Shown here: positions 47,150 to 56,800 of the stretch, piece after piece
Position numbering within the stretch: position 1 is the first letter of the stretch
Layout: every line of letters begins with the position of its first letter
Assembly (NCBI GenBank): GCA_916613615.1
Contig: OU744731.1
Coordinates: forward strand, 52,614,645 to 52,678,644
Length of the DNA: 64,000 nucleotides
Reading direction: 5' to 3'
DNA from: Steromphala cineraria
Taxonomy: Eukaryota > Mollusca > Gastropoda > Trochida > Trochidae
Translations under genes and position numbers: made by a program
Notes under the pieces: model-generated
The model's input: only the letters and a program-made list of their open reading frames with translations
Told to the model about the DNA's origin: nothing
The model's database searches: none

Positions 47150-48620
47150 CATTGATTTAGGAGATTTTCTGTCTTTAATAGTTTAGTTGCAGACCCCCAG
47201 GCAAACAAAACTTCTCCTTTTGTTACTTCCAGTTCTTCTTTTCAATACAATGAAGAACAAAGATGGAAATCATAGAGCCATATTTTTCATCCTCTTTTGA
47301 TTTATCTATACTCTATGCCCATACCTTCCTCTGTCTACTCTTCATGAATTTATCTTCAATCTTCTGGCTATAAGATAACATTTATCTATTTTTTGTGTCC
47401 ATGCCTTTATAAGTGTACTCTTCATGAATTTATCTTCAATTTTCTGGCTTTAGGAGTTTAGTTTGCTGAACCAAAGGCAAACAAACTTCTCTCTTCTATC
47501 ACTTCTAGTTCTTCTATTCAATACAATGGAAACCTGGATGGAAATGATATTTTGCAACCTGTTTTGAAGGCATGTATCTATTCTTTGTGTCCTAAGTTTA
47601 CTCTTCAGGAATTTATCTTTCTGCCTTTAAGAAATTAGTTTGTAGCCCCCAAACAAAGTTTCTTTCTTCTATCACTGGTCCTCCTATTCAGTACACTGAA
47701 AAACTTAGATGAAAGTCTCTCTTGTGCGACCAATATTGAAAGTGTTTATCCAATCTCTGAGTCCATTCTTCCTAACTGTACTTTATAAATCTATCTTCAA
47801 TTATCTGGCTATAAGTATAAGAACTTAGTTTGTAGACCCCAAGGCAAGCAAAACTTCTAACGCTGGATCTTTTATTCATTACACTGTAAAACAGATGGAT
47901 GTCTTTGAGCCATATCTGCAACCTATTTTGTCAGTTTCGAACTATTCTCTTGACAACAATTCTTCGTTTTTCCTTTTCCTAGTTTAATTAAAACAAAGAT
48001 GAAGGTTCGAACTGGTCCTTCTTTTCGGTTCGCTGAAAAAGTTAAATGGAAGTCTCTCTTTTGTGACCTATATTGATATTGTTTATCCTTTCTCTGTCTC
48101 TCTGTGTCTATACTTCCTAACTCTATAAATTCATCTTCAATTTTCATTTTCTGGCTATAAGACTAGGGGATGGTAGACCCTAAGGGTATTGCTGGATTTT
48201 CTATTCAATATTCTGTAAAACAAAGATGGAAATCTCAAAGCCATATTTTGCGACCTGTATTTTACACTTTTGTATCCATTCTCATTGTATATTCTTCCTT
48301 GCTGTAATCTTTATGCATTTCAGTCAATTTACTAGCTATAAGAGTTTAGTTTATAGACCCCTAATCATACAGTACTTCTTTCGTCTATCACTTCCAGTTT
48401 TTCTTTTTCCTAGTTTAATAAAAACCTACATTCACGTTCGAACCAAATGTTTTTGCAACCTATTTGGGGCAGTGTTTTATTAATTCTCTTGGCTCTTGTT
48501 CTTGCTGGCTTGACTCTTTTTGTATTTCATTCAATATTCTATCGATACAAAAATAGTTTGTATGTCCACAATGGCAAGCAAACATACTTTGAAGATGTTT
48601 CTTCTATTCAATAGATTGAA
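47150..48620. repeat. Degenerate array, about seven units of 190-300 bp
   Basis: Each unit has a TTTAGTTTGTAGACCCC-like start, then TTCTTCTATCACTTCCAGTT, then TATTCAATACACTGAAAAAC, then TTTATCTTCAATTxTCTGGC and TATAAG. Starts are visible near 47181, 47453, 47630, 47820, 48150 and 48340. Strongly diverged; no coding content. Confidence 0.7.
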
Positions 48621-48829
48621 GAACATAGATGGTTGTTCCAAAACCTTTATTACTGTATCCTTCCTTGCTAACCATATTCTTCATGCATCTTTTGGTTTTG
48701 TTTTCAGAGACATAACCATAGTTTCTTTTGTGTGAGTACTATTCATTCTGCTGACATTGATGTAATTTCTCATAACACGTTTTTGTATGAAGGAACTTGG
48801 CTGTTTATGATATACAAGTAACTAACGAA

Positions 48830-48943
48830 GTAACTGGCCTTCAGATCAAGAGGTCTTGGGTTCAAATCTCGCCAGTGGCTTGGCAACTTTTCTGCAGTAA
48901 GGAAGTGTTCTACACGCAGAAGGGTTTTGGTGCAATGTTTCAG
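48830..48943 (+). mobile_element. SINE head fragment
   Basis: Only the tRNA-like head and early body (CTTCAGATCAAGAGGTCTTG, GGTTCAAATCTCGCC, GGGTTTTGGTGCAATG) are present. It is cut off where the next full copy begins. Confidence 0.7.
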
Positions 48944-49360
48944 GGTGCAGGATAACGCAGCGGTTAGGCTGTTCGGCTTCCTATCAAGAGGTCCAAGGTT
49001 CTAATCCTGTGGGGTCTAGGCAACTGTCTGCAGTTATGAACTGTTCTACACACAGTATGTTTTGGGTGCAATGCTACACTGAATTTCAGCACAATATCAC
49101 CAATGGTTCACTTAGTTCGAATTCCAGCCAATGCTCGCAGGTTTCATCTAAATGCATAACCACAATAGTGTTGCAGATTTTCTCCCCTCAATAATACTAG
49201 CAGTCAAGATATTAGTTAAATACTCTTGAAAGGTCCGTTAAACCCCATATCACCTCACCTCACCTCACTTCACCTCACCTCACCTCACCTCACCTCACCT
49301 CACCTCACTTCACCTCACTTCACCTTACCCCACCCCACCCCACCCCACTTCACCTCACCT
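48944..49360 (+). mobile_element. tRNA-derived SINE with long (CACCT)n tail
   Basis: Head (GCAGCGGTTAGGCTGTTCGG), body and 3' part are complete, followed by about 110 bp of (CACCT)n with CACTT and CACCC variants (49249-49360). The long homogeneous tail suggests a fairly recent insertion. Frames across the tail are low-complexity. Confidence 0.85.
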
Positions 49361-50267
49361 TTTATGGTTATCGGTTATCGGACAACCATTATGACATCTA
49401 AGTCTATAATCTTTTGATATATGCTGAAATCATAAATTGCTGTTTCATTAATTATACTCAGATGATTATTATTTAATCTTTCTATTGTGTTTCTGTCATT
49501 ATTTGACATTAAGCATTATGTTCAATCTCTGTTTATCCTGACTTTAATATTTATTATGAAATTCCACAAATTTGTAAGTTCTCATCTTTTTCTTCATCTT
49601 GCATTAGTCTCCTTTTCAAATAAATGGATGTGTTTTTTTCTTCAACCAAAAATTACTGTGCAGATGTTGTGATTGAAAGGAATAAAAATCTGTTCAAAAT
49701 ATTTAAAGCTTTTTGTTTGTTCTGATGGTTTCATATAAAATTTGATCAGTTTCGAAATCTCATACGGCTAATGGATATTTTTTCAATTAGTAATACCGCA
49801 AGGAGCTCAAGCAATTATGCTCGCTGGCTTATAATCCATAAAAAAATATATCACTTGAAATGAACATTTTCAAGAAATAACCGATTTTTCATAACGATTT
49901 AGCATTTAATGAAAATGTTTTTTTAAATGCATTGCTTCAGGTTCTTAAAGAAACTGGAATTCTAAAGCAGGTATTTTGAGATTATATGCTTTAAATTGAT
50001 TTTATCCTGCTATGTCAAAATGACTTAAAGATTCAATTCTTAACCAAAAAAATTTCCCTTATATTTATTAGATCAGAATTTTACTTGATTGAATTGAATT
50101 TTAACAACACTCTAAAATTGTATGACTCTTAAATTTGAAAGAATTTGATACAGGATTTATATGTAATTTCTAGCAAAGATTTTACTCAGCTATTGAAAAA
50201 AATGTAGATTAATGACAATAATATAAATACTGGTTTTATTTCTTATTGTATCATTACTAAGATATGC

Positions 50268-50322
50268 CGCTCATGGCTGAAATATTGCAACGTAAATCAA
50301 TAACTCACTCACTCATTACCAA
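50268..50322 (+). mobile_element. Second SINE family, 3' fragment with ACTC tail
   Basis: GCTCATGGCTGAAATATTGC followed by AACGTAAATCAATAACTCAC and more ACTC repeats. Same tail as at 15828, opposite strand. Confidence 0.5.
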
Positions 50323-50446
50323 AATAGTGAACATAATTAAGGAGCCCAACTGCTGCCCAAGATTATATAAAGTTTAGATTTGTTACATTTTTTCTAATCA
50401 AGAGTTAAATTGGAGATGTGAGAATAGAATGCGAAAAAATAGACAT

Positions 50447-51066
50447 ATTTGCCTTGATTATGAGACCAGATTGCATGAGTGTTGATAATACAATATGGAA
50501 CCCAGTTTGTCTGACTGCACTCTAGGGATGGGGTCCTGTAGACTTCATTAAGGCAGAAACATCCCCGGGCGGTCAGGCATCACAAACCATGTCAAGTCAT
50601 ATCTGCTTACAGAAACATTATGGAAAGTTTCCAAAATATGATTTACATTGAATGTTGGCACAAATGTTGGAAAAAGACAAGATTTTTAGATATGGTTAAC
50701 AGTAGGATTTTGATTAAATTGGATGTTGGGGAAAATGAGAGTTGAATTCTAATAACTAGACATAACACCCCTGATTATGAGACCTGAATGTATGATTGTT
50801 GATCATACAATAAGGAACCGAGTTTATCTGACTTCACCTTAGGGAAGGGGTCCTGTATTGGATGTTTCGAAAAAAGAGTTGATGCAAATTCTAATAAATA
50901 GACATATTTCCACTGATTATGAGACCAGAATGCATGATTGTTGATATCACAATAAGGAACCCAGTTTGTCTGACTGCACTCTAGGGAAGGGATCCTGAAG
51001 ACTTCATTACGGCAGAAACATCCCCTGTGGGTCAGGCACACAAACCATGTCAAGTCATATCTGTAC
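50447..51066. repeat. Three-copy direct repeat, 150-440 bp spacing
   Basis: AACCCAGTTTGTCTGACTGC and CCATGTCAAGTCATATCTG occur in copies at 50447-50610 and 50917-51066, with a partial copy at 50773-50850. A 97-codon minus-strand frame spans copies and is not supported as a gene. Confidence 0.75.
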
Positions 51067-51730
51067 ACAGCACCGAGAGCACTGTCTGTCTCAAACTCAC
51101 TTAGTATGTGTACTCCATGCTAGTCAACACTTGTAATCAGTTTATTTTACCATTCATATCATTCTGCTGTTTCATTTTGGCCTTTATCTGTGGAAAGGAA
51201 TTTTAGATGGTGTGTATATGGATAGTTAACATGCCGTGTGAGCTTAATTTGTTTATTCCACCACTTTGTTTGTAATTGTTGGCATGGGTCTCAGTGTCGG
51301 TCTGTCTACTTGATGATAGTCACGCAACTTTATGCCCTTATTTCACTACGAGAGGAATTCTCACGAATCGCCACGATAGAGAAATATTTCACATTCGCAG
51401 ACAATTCGTGATTTATTCTTGTGATTCGTAATGAATTCGTGATTGATTCGGCAATATTCTTACAATTCGTGGCATTCGTGAAAATGTTTTTGTTTGCCAA
51501 AAGTTTTTCCCGAATCAACTACGAATTTTGTTATCGTAGGTGTCTCGTAAACTATTCGTAATTAATTCGGGTCATTCGTAACAAATTCGTAACGAGTTCT
51601 TGGAAATTCGGGGTTGATATTTTTGATGGTCTCTCCCCGAATTATTTACGAATAATCTACGAAACAATTACGAATGTCCCGAATTAAGGATGAAACATTC
51701 GTAGTATATTCGTAGTTGTTTCGTAGTTAT

Positions 51731-53429
51731 GTCCCCCGAAATATTTTTCGGGAGACATAATGTTTTCACCTCCGTCCGTGATTCCGTGATTCCGTCATTC
51801 CGTGATTCCGTGATTCCGTGATTCCGTCATTCCGAAATGCTTTCTTTTCCGGGCCATATCTCAAAAACCGTTCAATATTTTTTCACGAAACTTGGTATGT
51901 GCTTAGACCTAGTGATGGAGTGGTGCCTTTTGCTATTTTGGTCATTCTGAATTTTTTATTTTTTCTGGTTTCCATGGAAACAATTTTAACTTAGTGCATA
52001 TTGGGGGTAGGAACCTTTTCCGGGCTCTATTTCAAAAACCGTTCAATATTTTTTCACGAAACTTGGTATGTGCTTAGACCTAGTGATGGAGTGGTGCCTT
52101 TTGCTATTTTGGTCATTCTGAATTTTTTATTTTTTCTGGTTTCCATGGAAACAATTTTAACTTAGTGCATATTGGGGGTAGGAACCTTTTCCGGCCTCTA
52201 TTTCAAAAACCGTTCAATATTTTTTCACGAAACTTGGTATGTGCTTAGACCTAGTGATGGAGTGGTGCCTTTTGCTATTTTGGTTATTCTGAATTTTTTA
52301 TTTTTTCTGGTTTCCATGGGAACAATTTGAACTTAGTGCATATTGGGGGTAGGAACCTTTTCCGGCCTCTATTTCAAAAACCGTTCAATATTTTTTCACG
52401 AAACTTGGTATGTGCTTTGACCTAGTGATGGAGTGGTGCCTTTTGCTATTTTGGTTATTCTGAATTTTTTATTTTTTATGGTTTCCATGGAAACAATTTT
52501 AACTTAGTGCATATTGGGGGTAGGAACCTTTTCCGGCCTCAATCTCCAAAACCGTTCAATATTTTTTCACTAAACTTGGTATTTGCTTAGACATACTGAT
52601 AGAGTGGTGCCTTTTGCTATTTTGGTTATTCTGAATTTTTTATTTTTTCTGGTTTTCATGGAAACATTTTGAACTTAGTGCATATGGGGGGTAGGAACCT
52701 TTTCCGGCCTCAATCTCCAAAACCGTTCAATATTTTTTCACTAAACTTGGTATTTGCTTAGACCTAGTGATAGAGTGGTGCCTTTTGCTATTTTGGTTTT
52801 CCTAAATGTTTTATTTTCCTGGTTTCCATGGAAACAGTTTGTACTTAGTGCATATTTGGGTAGGGACTGTTTCCCAGCCATATCCCAAAAGGTATTCAAT
52901 ATTTTTGTACGAAAAAAAAAGGAAACTTGGTATGTGGTTAGACCTAGTGGTGGAGTGGTGCCTTTTGCTATTTAGGTCATTCTGAATTATATGATTTTTC
53001 CTGGTTTCCATGGCAACAGTTTCAACTTAGAACATATGGTGTGAGGACCATTTCCGGGCCATATCGCAAAAACTATTTAATATGATTTTACGAAACTTGG
53101 TATGTGGTTAGACCTAGTGGTGGAGTGGTGCCTTTTTCCATTTTAGTTATTCTGAATTATTTTTCTGGTTTCTATAGAAACAAGTTGAACTAGGTGTATA
53201 TGGGGGGTAGGGTCTGTTTCCGTACTTTAGCTTAAAAACTATTCAAAATATTTTTACTAGACTTGATATGTGGTTAGAACTACTGGGGGAGTGGTGCCTT
53301 TTGCTACTTTGGTTATTCTGAATTGTTATTTTGCTGGTTTCCATGGAAATTTGTACATAATGGGGGTAGGGTCACTTTCGGATTAAATGTTAGCGGGGGA
53401 CATCACAGTGCATCACATGCACATATTTC
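51731..53429. mobile_element. Tandem-repeat-bearing element (pearl / helentron-derived style) inside the ATTCGT element
   Basis: It is flanked by TAGTTAT at 51724-51730 and 53430-53436; removing the insert restores a continuous ATTCGT-type sequence. Order of parts: a terminal hairpin (CCCGAAATATTTTTCGGG), a short (ATTCCGTG)n run at 51779-51835, nine tandem units of about 170 bp (51840-53370), then a right end with CGGGGGACA. Ends plus microsatellite plus a central 150-170-bp repeat is the layout of 'pearl'-type elements described in bivalves. The class assignment is from architecture only. Confidence 0.75.
51840..53370. repeat. Nine-unit, about 170-bp tandem repeat within the pearl-like element
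   Basis: Units begin (C)TTTTCCGGxC(T)xTATxTC and contain ACTTGGTATGTGCTTAGACC, GTGGTGCCTTTTGCTATTTT and TGGTTTCCATGGAAACA. CTTGGTAT or CTTGATAT recurs near 51890, 52065, 52235, 52402, 52580, 52745, 52925, 53095 and 53268. The central units are nearly identical and the last three are more diverged. Confidence 0.88.
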
Positions 53430-53655
53430 TAGTTATATCGTACAATTCGTACATAATTCGTAAGCAATTCGTATTGGTTTTGTAGTGTTTTAGCATGAAA
53501 AGCTATGAATTTTCGTAAACGATTCGTACAAGTGAAATTGCAGTTCACGAATGTTGCCGAATATTCAAGAATATTCACGAATTTTTACAATCACCTATTC
53601 GTGGCGATTCGTGAGAATTCCTCTCGTAGTGAAATAGGGGCATTAGTGTAACATG

Positions 53656-53951
53656 GTTCTGTGGTTGGTTTTGGATCAGGAGGTCCATGGTTGGAATCCC
53701 GCCAGGCAACTTTGCCTGCAGTAGAAAACTACTCTACACTCACAAAGGTTTGGGTGCAATGCTACACTGAATTCCAGCAAATTAACATCCATGGTTTGCT
53801 AGTTCCAGCCGATGCTTGAAGGTTTCACTTTAATGCATAGCCACAAAAGTGTTTCAGGCTTTCTCCCTGCAAAATTACTAGCCGCCGCGATATAGGTGAA
53901 ATAGTCTTGAAAGCGATGATGAACCTAAGATCACCTCAACTCACCTCACCT
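53656..53951 (+). mobile_element. tRNA-derived SINE with (ACCTC) tail, between the ATTCGT element and the resumed array
   Basis: Same family as at 405 and 48945: tRNA-like head with GGTTGGAATCCCGCC (B-box-like), body GGGTGCAATGCTACACTGAA, GTTCCAGCCGATGCTTG and CTTTCTCCCTGC, then GATATAGGTGAAATA and an ACCTC tail. The flanks TTAGTGTAACAT and TTTGTGTCAATAT are an imperfect target duplication. Array unit 1 resumes directly after it. Confidence 0.82.
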
Positions 53952-54482
53952 TTGTGTCAATATTATTACTTTCTTCCACCATTCTGTCTTAGTATTCTAC
54001 ATTGACTCTAAAAAATTTCTGCCACAAATCTGATGAATGAATGAATGAATGAATGAAAACTAAAATTAATGCATTGCGTAAAGTTTATTTGTTTATTTCA
54101 CCATTTTGTTCGTAAATGTTTGCATGGGTCGCGTTGTCTGTCTACTTGATGAAAGTCACGCAACTCTTTGTGTAACCATAATTACTTTCTCCTACCATTC
54201 CGTCTTTGTATTCTACATTGATTCTCATAATCTCCTGCCACAAAGCTGAAGAATGAATAAGTGAATGAATGAATATCCAAATGAAGAGTATAGTTGATGA
54301 TATATGTAAAATTATTTTGTTTATTCCACCATTTTGTTTGTTGGGATGGGTCATCATGTCTGTGTTTCTTGTCTATACTTTATGTAAGTCACGAAATATT
54401 TTGTTGAACAATAATTACTTTCTTCTACCATTCCGTCTCAGTATTCTAAATTGATTGTCATAATCTCCTGCCACAAGGCTCT

Positions 54483-54680
54483 ATGAATGAATGAATGAAT
54501 GAATGAATGAATAAATGAATGAATGAATGAATGAATGAATGGATGGATGGATGGATGGATGGATGGATGGATGGATGGATGGGTGGATGGATGGATGGAT
54601 GGATGGATGGATGGATGGATGGATGGATGGATGGATGATAAAATAATGGAATGAATAAATGAATGAATAGAATAATAAAA
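54483..54680. repeat. (GAAT)n / (GGAT)n microsatellite
   Basis: About 58 bp of GAAT repeats, then about 95 bp of GGAT repeats, then mixed GAAT and AATA. It is the expanded tail of tandem-array unit 3. The Ser/Ile/His frame on the minus strand is its translation. Confidence 0.93.
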
Positions 54681-54853
54681 TAATTAAATGAATGAATAAT
54701 ATTGTTAACGCTTTGTGTAAAGGTCATTTGTTTATTTCACAATTTTGTTTGTAAATGTTGGCATTGGTCTCAGTGTTTATCTACTTGATGATAGTCACGC
54801 AACTCTTTGTGTAACAAGAATTATTTTCTCCTACCATTCTATCTCAGTATTTT

Positions 54854-56311
54854 ACCGTATCCTTGAATAGACGCCGGGTCTCGAATAGATGCTGGGTCTC
54901 AAATAGAGGCCGAGGTATGGCTGTTTTAAGTAAATACTTGCCAGGTCTCGAATAGACACTGGTTGATAAGTTGACTACCGTATATGACCGGGTATAAGCC
55001 AACCCCCTTTCTCAACCCCCCAAATTCCAGTCAAAACCTAGTATCTCATGTATAGACCGACCCCCTCTTCGCAGCTCTATTTTGCTGACAGTAAGTCGAT
55101 ATGATGCCAGTTGCATTATAACTAAAAGCTCATGAATCCTCAAATGACACGTTAATTTTAAGACGTATATTATTTTAAAAAACTATAAAAGAAATTATAA
55201 GTGTTCACTTACGGTGTTTGTTGTTTGTTTTAATCATATTACATATTATTCTCGACAAATTGTAAACGAACGACAGTCAACAACCTTTGGTGCATGAAGT
55301 GTTTGCTGGAAATGAGATATTTGTTACAAGCCTTTTCATTGGCTAATTTATGTAGGTCAACCAATCAGCAAGTCGGTTTAAAAAAGATCTACGAAACATA
55401 AAACGTGGTCGTAATAATTTCATGACAACATTTTGTCGATACAATATTAAATGTGTAAATATATCAGATTTTCTTACACGTTTTCTATATTTTATTATTT
55501 CAAAATTAACATGCAGTTAATTGAAATATTTGTGTATATAAAAGTTGAAGAATAACGATCAGAAATATAACCATGAACACAAAATTATATAAGGAATGTT
55601 ATTCGTCGTCAAGAAATTTTGATTGAAATTCAAAGTAATGTAAAACATTGTGCTTTCACGAGTGTATCTTTGACAAAAATTTGATTGAATTTCGATAAGA
55701 TATGATTGATAAGTTTGGAAATATGTCTTATGAATACTTTAACATGGACAACAAGTCTTTTGAAGTGATAACTCTTGATAATATTTGAAAAACTGGGTTT
55801 CAATTGCCAATCGTGGATGCGAGGGAAGCCACATCGATCTGCCGAAATCTAACAGTATGTGAAGGTTGCTTGAATATATTTTCAACTTCCTGTTGCATAT
55901 TAATATATCTTTATATATTTTTCAACTTCTCTTTGTATATTTTCATTAAAAACAACAATTTTTAACACAACATAAGTATTTTTATTTTACAAGTTCAATA
56001 TAGAAATGACCTCGATGATTGTGCATGTTGCTTCCTGTGTAAACATCGACTCGCTAACTCGCTGGGCTGACGATACTCTGGTCATGGTCTCTTGATTTTT
56101 TTCATCTGCATCATGTAACTCAGGTATAGACCGACCCCCCTCTCTGACCCCCTAATTTCTGGTGTCAAATTCTTGGCTTATACCCGGTCATATACGGTAA
56201 TTAATGATCCCGTAGTTGAATGCAAATAATGAGGTTGTGAGATGGATACATGGGTAAAGGGGGTCTGAAATTATAGACACCAGGGGCGTCTATTCCAGGA
56301 AATATGATACG
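54854..56311. mobile_element. MITE with TACCGTA-type ends, internal word AATAGACGCC, interrupted
   Basis: The left half at 54854-54975 repeats CGGGTCTCGAATAGA(C/T)GC, and the right end GGCGTCTATTCCAGGAAATA at 56284-56311 is its inverse. It sits inside a unit of the local tandem array: the array sequence breaks after CAGTATTTTAC and resumes at GATTCTGATAATC. It is split by the younger element at 54976-56199. Confidence 0.75.
54976..56199. mobile_element. 1.2-kb TIR element, ends TACCGTATATGACCGGGTAT, nested in another MITE
   Basis: The first 25 bases are exactly inverted at 56175-56199. Subterminal motifs AGACCGACCCCC(T)C near 55055 and 56130 are in direct, not inverted, orientation. The interior of about 1 kb is AT-rich with no frame above 60 codons, so the element is non-autonomous. 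TA at both ends may be the target duplication. Confidence 0.85.
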
Positions 56312-56800
56312 ATTCTGATAATCTCCTACCACAAGGCTGAAGAATGAATGAATGAATGAAGTAATAAATGAATGAATGATATAGGCAATGATGTATGTAA
56401 AGTTAATTTGTTTATTCCACCATTTTGGGATGGGTAATCTTGTCTGTTTCTTGTCTACTTGTGTAAAGTCACAGAACACTGTCACAGATTGTGTAACCAT
56501 AATTACTTTCTCTTGCCGTTCCATCTTTGTATTCTACATTGATTCTCATAATCTCTAGCCACAAAGCTGAAGAATAAATGAATGAATAAATGAAAGAATG
56601 AATGAAAGAATGAATGGATGAATAAAGGGTATAGTTAACATGGTATGTAAAAACATTCATTTATTCCACCATTCTGTTTGTAAATGTTAATTCATGAGGT
56701 TTTGTGTCTTCATGCTTGTATAGTCTGGCTGCAACACTTTATGTAAGAATAATTACTTTGTTTCCTTTTCCGTCTTAGAAATCTTTGTTAGATGTTGATA

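Larger units (their letters stand above)
51333..53642. mobile_element. TIR element built of ATTCGT words, TTA target duplication (Harbinger-like)
   Basis: The left arm TGCCCTTATTTCACTACGAG continues for about 45 bp and is inverted at 53598-53642. It is flanked by TTA at 51330-51332 and 53643-53645, the three-base duplication expected for PIF/Harbinger (inference). The subterminal 400 bp on the left and 200 bp on the right are packed with ATTCGTGATT, ATTCGTA and similar words. The centre is occupied by the 51731-53429 insertion. Confidence 0.78.
51200..56800. repeat. Six-unit tandem array (about 250-bp unit ending in GAATG repeats), broken by five insertions
   Basis: Each unit reads TTTGTTTATTCCACCATTTT, then GGCATGGGTCTCAGTGTCTG, then CTACTTGATGATAGTCACGC, then TTACTTTCTCCTACCATTCC, then ATTGATTCTCATAATCTCCT, then a run of GAATGAATG. 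Units start near 51220, 54075, 54310, 54720, 56400 and 56650. Unit 1 is split by the 51333-53642 element and a SINE, unit 4 by the 54854-56311 element. The small minus-strand frames in this stretch are translations of the microsatellite tails. Confidence 0.85.

Noticed and set aside
54458..54727. Ser/Ile/His/Pro-rich minus-strand frame
   Set aside because: Translation of the GGAT/GAAT microsatellite.
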